From NCBI RefSeq assembly GCF_016907435.1, contig NZ_JAFBBZ010000001.1:3224001-3288000 (forward strand): 64,000 nt of DNA, in the 5' to 3' direction. Source of the stretch: Nocardioides salarius. Lineage in GTDB: Bacteria > Actinomycetota > Actinomycetes > Propionibacteriales > Nocardioidaceae. The translations under genes were made by a program, and so were the position numbers. Shown in pieces: positions 26,329 through 35,569 of the stretch (position 1 is its first letter; each line of letters begins with the position of its first letter). Below the pieces are notes generated by a model. That model was not told the origin of the DNA and searched no databases. It saw nothing but the letters and a program-made list of their open reading frames with translations.

Positions 26329-27565
26329 GCGCGCCCTGGCCGGCCTCGCGGTCGCGGGAGCGGTGCTGCTCACGGCACTGCCCACCGCCACCGCCGCCAC
26401 TCCCGCCACCGAGGAGCCGGAGCCCGTCGACGGGCCGGTGGGCGTCGACGACGCGGTGCTGCGGTGGGGCATCAACAACGAGACGCACAACCGCGCCCAC
26501 GCACCGGACACCTACAACTTCCTCTCGGCGGGGCGGACCCCCGACCCGGGCCGCGGCGGCCAGCGGCTCGACCGCGCCGACTGGCAGCGCCGGGCGGGAG
26601 CGGTGCGCATCGAGAAGTGGGACGGGAGGTCCTGGCAGCGCGCCACCTGGGCCGGGCTGTCCACCGACAGCGACGGCCGGGCGCTGGGCTCCCCGGCCGC
26701 CGGCACGTTCAGCAACCACACCTTCGTCATCGAGGGCGGCGAGGGCGTCGTGGACGTCGCCGCCGGCACCGCCACGTTGTCGTGGGAGGGCGAGGTGAGC
26801 GTCCTCTACTACTCCGGGATGTCCTTCTTCCACCTCGCCGACCCCGAGCTCGTCGTCGAGGAGGGCGCCGCCACGCTGGCCGCGACGATGAGCGGCTTCG
26901 CCTCCTCGCAGGCCGAACCCGACGTGTGGGAGGAGGTGGCGCCCGCGGAGGTGGTGGTCGCCGACCTGCCGGGCGTCGACGTCGCCGACCTGGTGGGCGA
27001 GGGCCTCAGCGCCCAGCCGGCGTACGAGGGCGTGCGCGTCAGCGGCGTGCCCCAGCAGACCGAGGGCTCGCAGTGGGGCTCGTTCCCGCAGTCGTGGGTC
27101 GACTACGCCGACCGGCTCGGTGCGGCCGCCTTCTGGTACTCCAGCGGCGGCACGACCGACGCCTTCAAGGTCCCGCTGCCGGTCTCCGTCGGCGTCGGTG
27201 GCGCCGAGCCCGAGACGCCGGTCGACACCCCCCAGACCCCGGCCCCGGGGCCGGCGGTGCCCACGGCGTCGTCGCCCCCGACCAGCGCACCGTCGGTCGC
27301 GACGACCGCTGCGCGAGCGTCGGCGACGAGCCCTGCGGCAACCCCGACCCCGGTCGCGGCGCCCGCGGCGCCCACCCCCTCCACCGGTCCCACGACGTAC
27401 GCCGCCCCGCCGGCGTGGTCCGCGACCGCCGCTCGTCCGACCGCGGCCACGCCGTCGTCGGCAGCCGGCCCCACCGCCCCTGCGTGGTGGGCCGGCGGTG
27501 CGCTGCTCCTCGTGGCCGCGCTCCTCCTGCTCGTCCCCACACCCCACCCCGGAAGGAAACCCTGA
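26312..27565 (+). CDS. HtaA-domain cell-surface heme-binding protein
   Basis: 417 residues. Signal peptide about 1-30; HtaA domain about 45-215, seen in VLRWGINNETHNRA and GEVSVLYYSGMSFFHLADPEL; then a long Thr/Pro/Ala-rich stalk (about 300-385), a membrane helix (WWAGGALLLVAALLLLV) and a short basic tail. HtaA domains bind heme through a conserved Tyr in corynebacteria. No LPxTG motif is present, so anchoring is by the helix. GAGGAGG precedes the GTG. It overlaps its upstream neighbour by 17 bases and the next gene by one. Confidence 0.88.
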   Translation: MRRRPERALAGLAVAGAVLLTALPTATAATPATEEPEPVDGPVGVDDAVLRWGINNETHNRAHAPDTYNFLSAGRTPDPGRGGQRLDRADWQRRAGAVRIEKWDGRSWQRATWAGLSTDSDGRALGSPAAGTFSNHTFVIEGGEGVVDVAAGTATLSWEGEVSVLYYSGMSFFHLADPELVVEEGAATLAATMSGFASSQAEPDVWEEVAPAEVVVADLPGVDVADLVGEGLSAQPAYEGVRVSGVPQQTEGSQWGSFPQSWVDYADRLGAAAFWYSSGGTTDAFKVPLPVSVGVGGAEPETPVDTPQTPAPGPAVPTASSPPTSAPSVATTAARASATSPAATPTPVAAPAAPTPSTGPTTYAAPPAWSATAARPTAATPSSAAGPTAPAWWAGGALLLVAALLLLVPTPHPGRKP

Positions 27566-28956
27566 TGCGACAGCTCCTGGTCGTGCCGCTCGTCGGCGCG
27601 CTGCTCGGTGCCGGTCTGTCGGTGCCGGCGCACGCCGCGCCGAGCGCCGCCACGTCGGACGTCGACACCCCCGCCCCCGTGCTGCGCTGGGAGGTCTCCC
27701 AGCAGTTCGACGACCACCTGTCCACCCACGTCCTGGCGGACGGTGCGAGCGAGGACGTCGAGGGCGTCATCACCTTCCCCGACGGCGTCGGCTCGCACGA
27801 CCCGGTGACCGGCGTGAGCAGCGTCGCCTACCAGGGCGTGGTGCGCGGCTCGTTCGCCTTCGCGGGCACGGAGTACTACCACGTGCGCATCGAGGACCCG
27901 GCGCTCAGCGTCGACGAGGCCGGCCGCGGCGAGCTGACCGCAGTGGTCTCGGCCGGCAACGCGGCCGCGATGGGCAGCTCGGCCGAGGAGACCCAGCCGG
28001 CCCGGGTCGTGCTGACCACCTTCAGCGCCGGGACCGAGGACTGGAGCGGCGAGCCCGGTGACCTGGCCTCGCTGGCCGCGACCCCGGACTGGGTCGGCGT
28101 GCTGGCCCCCGGCAGCCAGGAGGCCGGCGACCTGGGCCTCGAGGGTGACGAGCCGGTCGACGGACAGGCCTGGAGCCCCGCCTTCCTGGGCCAGGTCACC
28201 AGCGGGGTGCGCGCCCACTTCTACGCCTCCGGGTCGGGCTCGGACGCCAAGAAGGCGCCGGCGTCGTTCGTGGCCGAGGCGAGCCGGGCCGCGGCGCCGC
28301 CCAGCACGTCGGTCTCGACCACCTCCGCCGACCGCGACGCCCTGGTGCTGCGGGTCGAGGGCAGCGGCTTCACCGGCGTCACCAACCCCGGCGACGACGG
28401 CGTCTACGTGGGGCTCGCGCCGGCCGGCGGCCTGCCCGACGTCGACGACCGCGAGAGCGGCACCGAGGCCTTCGCCGCGGTCACCTGGGTGCCGGCGGCG
28501 CAGATGACCGACGGCACGTTCGGGGTCGACCTCGACGCCGACCCCGCCGACCTGGACGACTCCCAGGACTGGTCGGTCTACACCTGGCGGGCCCACACGC
28601 ACTCGACGACCAGCCAGGACACCGAGCAGCCGGTCGAGATCGACTGGGTCGCCGTCGGCCTGCGCAAGGGGCGCTCGACCCTCCAGGTCGCCACGAAGCG
28701 GCAGCCGAGCGCCGCGCGGGCGGGGGTGCTGAAGGTGCGCGTCGCCGGGGACCACGGGCGGGCCACCGGCACCGTGGTCACCAAGCTCACGAAGGGCGAG
28801 CGGACCCGCCGCGTCAGCGACACGCTCAACGGCCGGGGCCGCACCTCGGTGCGGCTGCCGAAGGTCGCGAAGGGACGCTGGAAGGTGGTCGTGCGCTACA
28901 CCGGCTCGAGCACCTACCAGCGGGCCGTGGACCGCTCCCGCGTCACCGTGCGCTGA
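27565..28956 (+). CDS. Secreted HtaA-domain protein with GVYV and Ig-like domains
   Basis: 463 residues. Signal peptide (about 1-25, PAHA-AP); HtaA-like domain about 38-240 (VLRWEVSQQFDDHL, FAGTEYYHVRIEDPAL); a GVYV domain about 250-360 (LRVEGSGFTGV, DDGVYVGLAP) shared with the protein at 25156; and a basic Ig-like repeat at the C-terminus (STLQVATKRQPSAARAG). There is no C-terminal helix, so it is probably released. The ATG shares its first base with the previous TGA, and GGAAGGA lies just upstream. It converges with a TetR gene, overlapping by 14 bases. Confidence 0.86.
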   Translation: MRQLLVVPLVGALLGAGLSVPAHAAPSAATSDVDTPAPVLRWEVSQQFDDHLSTHVLADGASEDVEGVITFPDGVGSHDPVTGVSSVAYQGVVRGSFAFAGTEYYHVRIEDPALSVDEAGRGELTAVVSAGNAAAMGSSAEETQPARVVLTTFSAGTEDWSGEPGDLASLAATPDWVGVLAPGSQEAGDLGLEGDEPVDGQAWSPAFLGQVTSGVRAHFYASGSGSDAKKAPASFVAEASRAAAPPSTSVSTTSADRDALVLRVEGSGFTGVTNPGDDGVYVGLAPAGGLPDVDDRESGTEAFAAVTWVPAAQMTDGTFGVDLDADPADLDDSQDWSVYTWRAHTHSTTSQDTEQPVEIDWVAVGLRKGRSTLQVATKRQPSAARAGVLKVRVAGDHGRATGTVVTKLTKGERTRRVSDTLNGRGRTSVRLPKVAKGRWKVVVRYTGSSTYQRAVDRSRVTVR

Positions 28957-29506
28957 GCGCGCGGACCACGAAGTCCTCGACCCGCGCCACCGGCAGGTGG
29001 CGCGGGCCGAGGCACGAGTGCACGATCACCACGGCGGCGTCGAGGTCCTCGACCACCAGCTGCCCGCTGCTCGCGCCCCCGGCGAGGACCTCGCGCAGCA
29101 CCGACTCGACGGCGACCACGTGCTCGCGGATGGCGCCGCGCGAGCGCTGCGGCAGGACGCCGTACAACGCCGGGCCCAGGCCCATGTGGAAGCGCTCGCC
29201 GTGCTCGAGGTGGTGACGCACGTAGGTGCGCAGCTGCTCGACAGCGTCCTGGCAGCCCGCGAGCCGCGAGCGCAGCTCGTCGACGTAGCGGTCGGTCTCG
29301 TGGCCCGCGAAGGCCACGACCACCGCCTCGGTGTCGGGGAAGTGGCGGTAGATCGCGGTGCGGCCCAGCCCGGCGCGCTCGGCCAGGAGCGCCATCGTGA
29401 TGGCGTCGAAGCTGCGCTCGGCCATCAGCTCGGCGAACGCCGCGAAGACCCGCTGCCGCAGCTGGTCGCGGTGCTCCTGCAGGGAGCCGGCGTCGATGCG
29501 GGGCAC
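28943..29506 (-). CDS. TetR-family regulator
   Basis: 187 residues. N-terminal helix-turn-helix: MALLAERAGLGRTAIYRHF at about 37-55; the C-terminal ligand domain is not assignable. The GTG start is preceded by TAGCAT and six bases, so it is probably leaderless. It converges on the hta operon with a 14-base overlap; a regulatory link to heme uptake is possible but unsupported by operator evidence. Confidence 0.9.
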   Translation of the reverse strand: MPRIDAGSLQEHRDQLRQRVFAAFAELMAERSFDAITMALLAERAGLGRTAIYRHFPDTEAVVVAFAGHETDRYVDELRSRLAGCQDAVEQLRTYVRHHLEHGERFHMGLGPALYGVLPQRSRGAIREHVVAVESVLREVLAGGASSGQLVVEDLDAAVVIVHSCLGPRHLPVARVEDFVVRALSAR

Positions 29507-29532
29507 GCCCGGATGCTAGTGCGGTGGCCGGC

Positions 29533-30168
29533 TCAGGGCAGGTCGGCGCGCAGCATCGCCACGCTCATCCGCACCAGGTTGTCGACGAACTCGTCGGTCG
29601 CCAGCTGCGGGCGCCCGGGCTGCTCGCGGTCCATCGCGCGGGCCCGGTCGCTGATGGCGCGCAGCAGGAAGCTGGTCATCAGCGCGATGCGCTCGTCGGT
29701 CAGGTGCTGGGGCATGGCCGGCATCCGCGCGCGGATCTCGTCGAAGACGGCCCACCCGCCGGTGCGCTCGAGCGCACCCCGCACGTCGGGGTGGATGTCG
29801 ATGCGCTCCTCGGCCACCAGCTCGGCGACGATCTGCACGTAGTGCCGACCGCTGCTGCTGGCCTCGGCCAGCTCGGTGGTGGGCCGGGCTGCGGCCTCGA
29901 CGGCCGCGCCCAGGTCGCCGGGCCGCTCCTGGGCGAGCGCCAGCAGGGCGAGCTCGCGCTCGGCCAGGAACGACGCGTGCTGGTCGAGCACCGCCGCGAC
30001 CAGGCCCTCGCGGGAGCCGAAGTGGTAGTGCACCGCGCCACGGTTGCGCTGGCCGGCCTGCCGGGTGATGTCGAGCAGGGACGCGTTGGTCGTGCCGTGC
30101 TCGGCGAAGGCCCTGCTGGCGGCCGCGATCAGCAGCTGCCGGGTCTCGACCCCCGCCTCGGACGCCAT
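29533..30168 (-). CDS. TetR-family regulator coupled to purine nucleoside phosphorylase
   Basis: 211 residues. The helix-turn-helix is LLDITRQAGQRNRGAVHYHFG (about 30-50), with a TetR_C-type ligand domain. Only one base separates its ATG from the stop of the nucleoside phosphorylase gene, so the two are almost certainly co-transcribed. The ligand is unknown. Confidence 0.9.
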   Translation of the reverse strand: MASEAGVETRQLLIAAASRAFAEHGTTNASLLDITRQAGQRNRGAVHYHFGSREGLVAAVLDQHASFLAERELALLALAQERPGDLGAAVEAAARPTTELAEASSSGRHYVQIVAELVAEERIDIHPDVRGALERTGGWAVFDEIRARMPAMPQHLTDERIALMTSFLLRAISDRARAMDREQPGRPQLATDEFVDNLVRMSVAMLRADLP

Positions 30169-30169
30169 G

Positions 30170-31009
30170 TCAGACCCGCGGGACGAGTCGGCCCAGCAGG
30201 CTGCCCATCCGCTCCGCCGCGGCCCGCCCGGCCTCGATGACCTCCTGGTGGTCGAGGGGCTGGTCGCTGATGCCGGCGGCCAGGTTGGTCACCAGGCTGA
30301 TGCCGAGGACCTCCATCCCCGCCTCGCGCGCCGCGATCGCCTCAAGGGTGGTCGACATCCCGACCAGGTCGGCGCCGAGCACGCCGGCCATCCGCACCTC
30401 GGCGGGCGTCTCGTAGTGCGGGCCGGGGAACTGTGCGTAGACGCCCTCGTCGAGGGTCTCGTCGACCTCCTTGCACAGCGCGCGCAGACGGGCCGAGTAG
30501 AGGTCGGTCAGGTCCACGAAGGTGGCCCCGACGATGGGGGAGCGGCCGGTGAGGTTGAGGTGGTCCTTGATGAGCACCGGGGTCCCGGGTGTCCACGCCT
30601 CGTTGAGGCCGCCGCAGCCGTTGGTCAGCACGATGGTCGAGCAGCCGGCTGCGGCCGCGGTGCGCACCGGGTGCACGACCGCGGCGACGCCGCGGCCCTC
30701 GTAGTAGTGGGTGCGCGAGAGGAAGACCAGCAGGTTGCGCTCGCCGGAGCGCACCGAGCGGATCTTGCCCGCGTGGCCGGCCACCGCCGCGGCGCTGAAG
30801 CCGGGCAGGTCGGTGGTCTCGATCTCGGCGGTCGCCTCGCCCAGCGCGTCGACGGCGGGCAGCCAGCCCGAGCCGAGCACGAGCGCGACGTCGTGGCGCT
30901 CGACGCCGGTCAGCTCGGCGAGGCGCCGCGCGGCCGCCTGGGCGAGGTCGTACGGCGTGTCGCTGGGGGTCTCGCCGGGCGTGTCGGTGGGCGTGTCGCT
31001 GGGGTTCAC
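30170..31009 (-). CDS. punA: Purine nucleoside phosphorylase
   Basis: 279-residue trimeric-type PNP converting inosine, guanosine and deoxy forms to base and (deoxy)ribose-1-phosphate. Motifs: LVLGSGWLP, HAGKIRSV, RTHYYEGRG, NGCGGLN, FPGPHYETPAEVR, VGMSTTLEAI, VTNLAAG. The first 20 residues are a low-complexity Asp-Thr-Pro repeat not found in the core family. TAGGCT and six bases before the GTG indicate a leaderless start there. With add and pmmB it completes purine nucleoside salvage. The equivalent mycobacterial gene is deoD/punA. Confidence 0.94.
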   Translation of the reverse strand: MNPSDTPTDTPGETPSDTPYDLAQAAARRLAELTGVERHDVALVLGSGWLPAVDALGEATAEIETTDLPGFSAAAVAGHAGKIRSVRSGERNLLVFLSRTHYYEGRGVAAVVHPVRTAAAAGCSTIVLTNGCGGLNEAWTPGTPVLIKDHLNLTGRSPIVGATFVDLTDLYSARLRALCKEVDETLDEGVYAQFPGPHYETPAEVRMAGVLGADLVGMSTTLEAIAAREAGMEVLGISLVTNLAAGISDQPLDHQEVIEAGRAAAERMGSLLGRLVPRV

Positions 31010-31053
31010 GCCGTGAGCCTAGACGCTGGCGGTCCCCATCGTCAGACCCGTCG

Positions 31054-31506
31054 TCAGAGGCCCGTCGAGCGGCAGGGCCGCCGGCGCAGCGCCGCGACGT
31101 AGTCGTCGGGGGCGGCGGCCGCCTCCGCGGCGTCGGCCAGCACGCCCAGGTGCAGCGCCGAGGGCAGCCCGCCCTCGTAGGCGTCGAGGACGTAGGTCCA
31201 GGCGACCTCCTCGCCGTTCATCGTCGAGACCCGCACCTTGGTCTTGCGGTAGAGCCCGGAGTCGGCGGACTCCAGGGAGTCCAACAGCCTGGCGTCCTCG
31301 GGCGTCACGTCGTAGAGGGCCACGAAGACCTGCTCGAAGGGATCCTGGACCAGCGTGGGCAGCGCGCCGTCCCAGCCGTGCTCCTCCCCGCCGAAGGTCA
31401 GGCGCCACCCTCCGAGCCAGCCGGTGGTGCGCAGCGGCGAGTGCGGGCAGCGCTCGCCCATGCGGGCCGGGTCGAGGTTGGTGCCGTAGGCGGCGTAGAG
31501 GCTCAC
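31054..31506 (-). CDS. Gamma-glutamylcyclotransferase-like protein
   Basis: 150 residues, GGCT fold. The N-terminal [14 protein letters not shown] is the substrate loop typical of the family, and a late acidic residue lies in [14 protein letters not shown]. The substrate could be a gamma-glutamyl compound. The GTG at 31506 is preferred because TAGCCT lies eight bases before it and homologues begin near here; an in-frame ATG at 31539 would add 11 residues. It is divergent from lpd. Confidence 0.8.
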   Translation of the reverse strand: MSLYAAYGTNLDPARMGERCPHSPLRTTGWLGGWRLTFGGEEHGWDGALPTLVQDPFEQVFVALYDVTPEDARLLDSLESADSGLYRKTKVRVSTMNGEEVAWTYVLDAYEGGLPSALHLGVLADAAEAAAAPDDYVAALRRRPCRSTGL

Positions 31507-31552
31507 GACACCGAAGGCTAGACCGTCGGGCGTCGGCATTAGGGTGGTGGGC

Positions 31553-32956
31553 GTGACCCACTTCGATGTTCTCGTTCTTGGTGCCGGCCCTGGTGGCTAC
31601 GTCGCGGCGATCCGAGCGGCTCAGCTCGGCAAGTCGGTGGCGGTCGTGGAGGAGAAGTACTGGGGCGGTGTGTGCCTCAACGTCGGCTGCATCCCCTCCA
31701 AGGCCCTGCTGCGCAACGCCGAGATCTCCCACCTGATCACCCATGAGAAGAAGACCTTCGGCATCGAGGGCGACGCCACGATGTCCTTCGGCCCGACCCA
31801 TGCGCGCAGCCGCAAGGTGGCCGAGGCCAGCGCCAAGGGCGTGCACTACCTGATGAAGAAGAACAAGATCACCGAGGTCGACGGCTGGGGCACCCTGACC
31901 GGCACCAAGGACGGCAAGCACGGCATCGACGTCAAGGGCGCCGACGGCGAGGTCACCTCCCACACCTGCGACGACCTCGTCATCGCCACGGGTGCCAAGA
32001 CCCGCCTGATCCCCGGCACCGAGCTCAGCGAGCGGGTGGTCACCTACGAGGAGCAGATCCTCACCGACCAGCTGCCCGGCTCGATCATCATCGCCGGCTC
32101 GGGCGCCATCGGCGTCGAGTTCGCCTACGTGATGGTCAACTTCGGCGTGAAGGTCACCATCGTCGAGTTCCTCGACCGGATGGTGCCCACCGAGGACGTC
32201 GACGTGTCCAAGGAGCTGCTCAAGCAGTACAAGAAGCTCGGCGTCGACGTGATGCTCTCGACCAAGGTCGAGAAGATCGACGACTCCGGCGAGAAGGTCA
32301 AGGTCACCGTCACCAAGGACGGCCAGGAGCAGGTGCTCGAGGCCGACAAGGTGATGCAGGCCATCGGCTTCGCGCCGCGGGTCGAGGGCTTCGGCCTCGA
32401 CGCCACGGGTGTCGAGCTGACCGAGCGCGGCGCGATCGCGGTCGACGCGCGCGGGCGCACCAACGTCGACGGCGTGTGGGCGATCGGTGACGTCACCGGC
32501 AAGCTGATGCTGGCCCACACCGCGGAGTCGATGGGCGTCATCGCCGCCGAGACGATCGCCGGTGCCGAGACCGTCGAGATCGACTTCGACATGATCCCGC
32601 GGGCGACCTTCTGCCAGCCCCAGATCGCCTCCTTCGGCTACTCCGAGGAGCAGGCCAAGGAGAAGGGCTACGACGTGAAGACCGCGCAGTTCCCCTTCTC
32701 GGCCAACGGCAAGGCCCGCGGCATGGCCGAGAGCGTCGGCTTCGTCAAGATCGTCGCCGACGCCGAGCACAACGAGATCATCGGCGCCCACATGATCGGC
32801 CCCGAGGTCACCGAGCTGCTGCCGGCGCTGACGCTGGCGCAGAAGTGGGACCTCACCGCCGACGAGGTCGCCCGCAACGTCTTCGCGCACCCGACCCTGT
32901 CGGAGGCGATGAAGGAGGCCGTCGAGGGGATCGCCGGCCACATGATCAACCTCTGA
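31553..32956 (+). CDS. lpd: Dihydrolipoyl dehydrogenase (E3)
   Basis: 467-residue FAD disulfide oxidoreductase reoxidising lipoyl groups of 2-oxoacid dehydrogenase complexes. FAD motif [17 protein letters not shown], redox disulfide [16 protein letters not shown] motif [11 protein letters not shown], second FAD motif [13 protein letters not shown] and C-terminal catalytic His-Glu in [15 protein letters not shown] and seven bases before the GTG suggest a leaderless mRNA. No E1 or E2 genes are adjacent. Confidence 0.96.
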   Translation: MTHFDVLVLGAGPGGYVAAIRAAQLGKSVAVVEEKYWGGVCLNVGCIPSKALLRNAEISHLITHEKKTFGIEGDATMSFGPTHARSRKVAEASAKGVHYLMKKNKITEVDGWGTLTGTKDGKHGIDVKGADGEVTSHTCDDLVIATGAKTRLIPGTELSERVVTYEEQILTDQLPGSIIIAGSGAIGVEFAYVMVNFGVKVTIVEFLDRMVPTEDVDVSKELLKQYKKLGVDVMLSTKVEKIDDSGEKVKVTVTKDGQEQVLEADKVMQAIGFAPRVEGFGLDATGVELTERGAIAVDARGRTNVDGVWAIGDVTGKLMLAHTAESMGVIAAETIAGAETVEIDFDMIPRATFCQPQIASFGYSEEQAKEKGYDVKTAQFPFSANGKARGMAESVGFVKIVADAEHNEIIGAHMIGPEVTELLPALTLAQKWDLTADEVARNVFAHPTLSEAMKEAVEGIAGHMINL

Positions 32957-32984
32957 GACATCCAGCGACGCGCGGAAGGAACAG

Positions 32985-34379
32985 ATGAGCGACAAGGTCG
33001 TCATCGTCGGGGGAGGCCCCGGCGGGTACGAGGCGGCGCACGTGGCCGCCCAGCTCGGGGCCGAGGTGACCATCGTCGACCGCGACGGTCTGGGCGGCTC
33101 GGCCGTGCTCACCGACTGCGTGCCGAGCAAGACCCTGATCGCGACCAGCGAGGTGATGAGCGAGGTGGCCGAGGCCGCCGAGCTCGGCATCACCTTCAAC
33201 GACCCGCAGGGTGACGCCGCGACGGCGATCAAGGTCGACCTGGGCCGGGTGAACCGTCGGGTCAAGCAGCTGGCCACCGACCAGTCCAGCGACATCCGCC
33301 GCCGCCTCGAGCGCGACGGGGTCGAGCTGGTCGTGGGCCGCGGTCGCCTCGACGGCCCGGGACGGGTCGTGGTCACCGACGACGAGGGCGCCGAGTCCGT
33401 CCTCGAGGCCGACGCGGTGCTGATCGCCACCGGCGCCGCGCCGCGGGTGCTGCCCACGGCGCAGCCCGACGGGGAGCGGATCCTGACCTGGGAGCAGGTC
33501 TACGACCTCGACGAGCTGCCCACCGAGCTGATCGTGGTCGGCTCCGGCGTCACCGGCGCCGAGTTCGCCAGCGCCTACCTGGCCCTCGGCGTGCCGGTCA
33601 CCCTGGTCTCCTCCCGCGACCGGGTGCTGCCCGGCGAGGACGCCGACGCCTCGCTGGTGCTGCAGGAGGTCTCCGAGCGCCGCGGCATGAAGGTGCTCTC
33701 GAAGTCGCGCATGGAGTCGGTGACCCGCGACGGCGACGTCGTCACCGTCACCCTCACTGACGGGCGCACCGTGCAGGGCTCGCACTGCATCCTGGCGCTC
33801 GGCTCGGTGCCCAACACCGCCGACCTCGGTCTCGAGGAGTCCGGGGTGGTGCTCAAGGACGGCGGCTTCGTCAACGTCGACCGGGTCTCGCGCACCTCGG
33901 CGCGCGGCGTGTACGCCGCCGGCGACTGCACCGGCGTGCTGATGCTCGCCTCGGTGGCCGCGATGCAGGGCCGGATCGCGATGTGGCACTTCCTCGGCGA
34001 CACCGTGCACCCCCTCGACCTCAAGAAGGTCTCCTCCAACGTCTTCACCGCCCCCGAGATCGCCACCGTCGGCTGGTCGCAGCAGGCCGTCGACGCCGGC
34101 GAGATCCAGGCCGAGGTCGTGATGCTCCCGCTGGGCGGCAACCCCCGCGCCAAGATGCAGGGCGTGCGCGACGGCTTCGTCAAGCTCTTCTGCCGCCCCG
34201 GCACCGGCATCGTCGTCGGCGGCGTCGTGGTGGGCCCCCGCGCCAGCGAGCTGATCCACCCGGTGGCCCTCGCGGTCGCCGAGTCGATCACCGCCGACCA
34301 GCTGGCCCAGACCTTCACCGTCTACCCCTCGATGAGCGGCTCCATCGCCGAGGCCGCCCGCCGGCTGCACCGGGTCTGA
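32985..34379 (+). CDS. lpdA: LpdA-type NAD(P)H:quinone reductase-like flavoprotein
   Basis: 464 residues, a pyridine nucleotide-disulfide oxidoreductase homologue of mycobacterial LpdA (Rv3303c). FAD motif GGGPGGYEAAHVAAQLG and NAD motif GSGVTGAEFAS are present. The redox site reads GGSAVLTDCVPSKT, so the first active-site cysteine is missing, as in LpdA proteins that reduce quinones instead of disulfides. It starts 28 bases after lpd, with GGAAGGA upstream. The tandem pair probably arose by duplication. Confidence 0.92.
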   Translation: MSDKVVIVGGGPGGYEAAHVAAQLGAEVTIVDRDGLGGSAVLTDCVPSKTLIATSEVMSEVAEAAELGITFNDPQGDAATAIKVDLGRVNRRVKQLATDQSSDIRRRLERDGVELVVGRGRLDGPGRVVVTDDEGAESVLEADAVLIATGAAPRVLPTAQPDGERILTWEQVYDLDELPTELIVVGSGVTGAEFASAYLALGVPVTLVSSRDRVLPGEDADASLVLQEVSERRGMKVLSKSRMESVTRDGDVVTVTLTDGRTVQGSHCILALGSVPNTADLGLEESGVVLKDGGFVNVDRVSRTSARGVYAAGDCTGVLMLASVAAMQGRIAMWHFLGDTVHPLDLKKVSSNVFTAPEIATVGWSQQAVDAGEIQAEVVMLPLGGNPRAKMQGVRDGFVKLFCRPGTGIVVGGVVVGPRASELIHPVALAVAESITADQLAQTFTVYPSMSGSIAEAARRLHRV

Positions 34380-34387
34380 CGCCGCAC

Positions 34388-34786
34388 GTGTCCTCGCGCG
34401 GAGCAGCAACCACCAGCTGGCCGGGCGTCGCCCTCATCGGGGCCGTCCTGGTCGTCCTCGTGGCGTTGGTCCCGCTGGTGCTCGCGGTCGACGACCGGGC
34501 CGACCGGCAGCGAGCGATGTACCAGGACCGCTACGAGATGGCGCTGCTGCAGTACAAGCAGGCGGACGTCCACGGCGAGCCCGAGGCGCTGGTGCTCGGG
34601 CCGGAAGAGACGGTCGAGCTCGCCGGGTCGGCGTACACCACCGCGCCCGGGGTGAGCGTCGTCGTGGAGACCTCGGAGGACGGCTACTGCGTGCGGGCCA
34701 GCAACAGCCACGGTGACGTGACCGAGTGGCGCTGCTGGGCCGACGACGAGGACCCGTCGAAGTCGACCGGCGCCCCACGGTCCTGA
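34388..34786 (+). CDS. Small single-pass membrane protein
   Basis: 132 residues. One helix (about 13-35) is followed by an extracytoplasmic domain with two cysteines (GYCVRASN and WRCWADD) that could form a disulfide. The part from about 65 to 125 looks like the pilin-head-like C-terminus seen in some small actinobacterial membrane proteins. Function unknown. Start chosen at the GTG nine bases after the lpdA stop. Confidence 0.7.
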   Translation: MSSRGAATTSWPGVALIGAVLVVLVALVPLVLAVDDRADRQRAMYQDRYEMALLQYKQADVHGEPEALVLGPEETVELAGSAYTTAPGVSVVVETSEDGYCVRASNSHGDVTEWRCWADDEDPSKSTGAPRS

Positions 34787-34825
34787 CGAGCCTCACGCGA
34801 CGCGCCGACGGCGGCGTACGGATCG

Positions 34826-35569
34826 TCAGGACGGCTGCAGCACCCGCTCCTCGTGGGCGTGCCGGCGCGCGGTCGGCGCGGCGCGACGGCCGGTCGCGAC
34901 GAGTGCCAGCCACACCGTGAACCACAGCTCGGCGACCACCGAGGGCACCGCGACGATCGCCAGCATCAGGTCGGCGTACGCCTCGTAGTCGCTGAGCACC
35001 AGGTGCACGACGGTGTCGGTGGTGTACGCCGCTCCCGCGAGCACCAGCAGCCACGCCAGCGGGCGCGGGGCGCCGGTGGCCCGCAGCAGCAGGAGCCCGA
35101 CGAGCACCAGGTGCACGCCGAAGGCCGAGAGGCCCACGACCCACAGGAAGTCGAAGGACTGCAGGGCCAGCAGCACCGAGCTGTCCGCGGCCCCGGGAGT
35201 CTCGACCAGCTCGAGGGCCACGAAGAGCGCCACCATCGACGCGCCGAGCAGCACCGTGTAGGTCAGCCGGAACCACGCCGCGAGCAGCGCCAGGTCGGGC
35301 TGGACCGCGCGCAGCAGCACGAGCAGCGCCCAGGCGATGACCACGTCGAGCAGGAAGATCGCCAGGAAGGCGGCCGCCCCCAGCCGCATGGACGTCTCGT
35401 GCTCGACGAGCGCCGCGGCCGTGGCGGGGGCGTCGCCCGGGTCGAGCACCTGGTCCAGCGCGATGAAGTTGGCGAAGATCGCCAGCACGAACAGCAGGGC
35501 GTAGGAGACCGCGGCCCAGCCGGCGGCGGTGCGCGCCGACGTGCGCGGCGCCGTGGTCGCGGCGCTCAC
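34826..35569 (-). CDS. DUF4386-type integral membrane protein
   Basis: 247 residues with about six membrane helices. The ALLFVLAIFANFIALDQVLDPGDA opening and the central LVVLLRAV-type helices fit DUF4386, whose function is unknown. The GTG start overlaps the MDR stop as GTGA, so it is the second gene of a TetR-controlled operon. Confidence 0.82.
   Translation of the reverse strand: MSAATTAPRTSARTAAGWAAVSYALLFVLAIFANFIALDQVLDPGDAPATAAALVEHETSMRLGAAAFLAIFLLDVVIAWALLVLLRAVQPDLALLAAWFRLTYTVLLGASMVALFVALELVETPGAADSSVLLALQSFDFLWVVGLSAFGVHLVLVGLLLLRATGAPRPLAWLLVLAGAAYTTDTVVHLVLSDYEAYADLMLAIVAVPSVVAELWFTVWLALVATGRRAAPTARRHAHEERVLQPS

Noticed and set aside
26312-27565. Sortase-anchored surface protein
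   Set aside because: There is a C-terminal helix and basic tail but no LPxTG or NPQTN-type motif before it.
28943-29506. TetR as regulator of the heme locus
   Set aside because: It merely converges with the last hta gene; no matching operator was seen at the hmu promoter, and the hmuO-hmuT repeats cannot be assigned to it.
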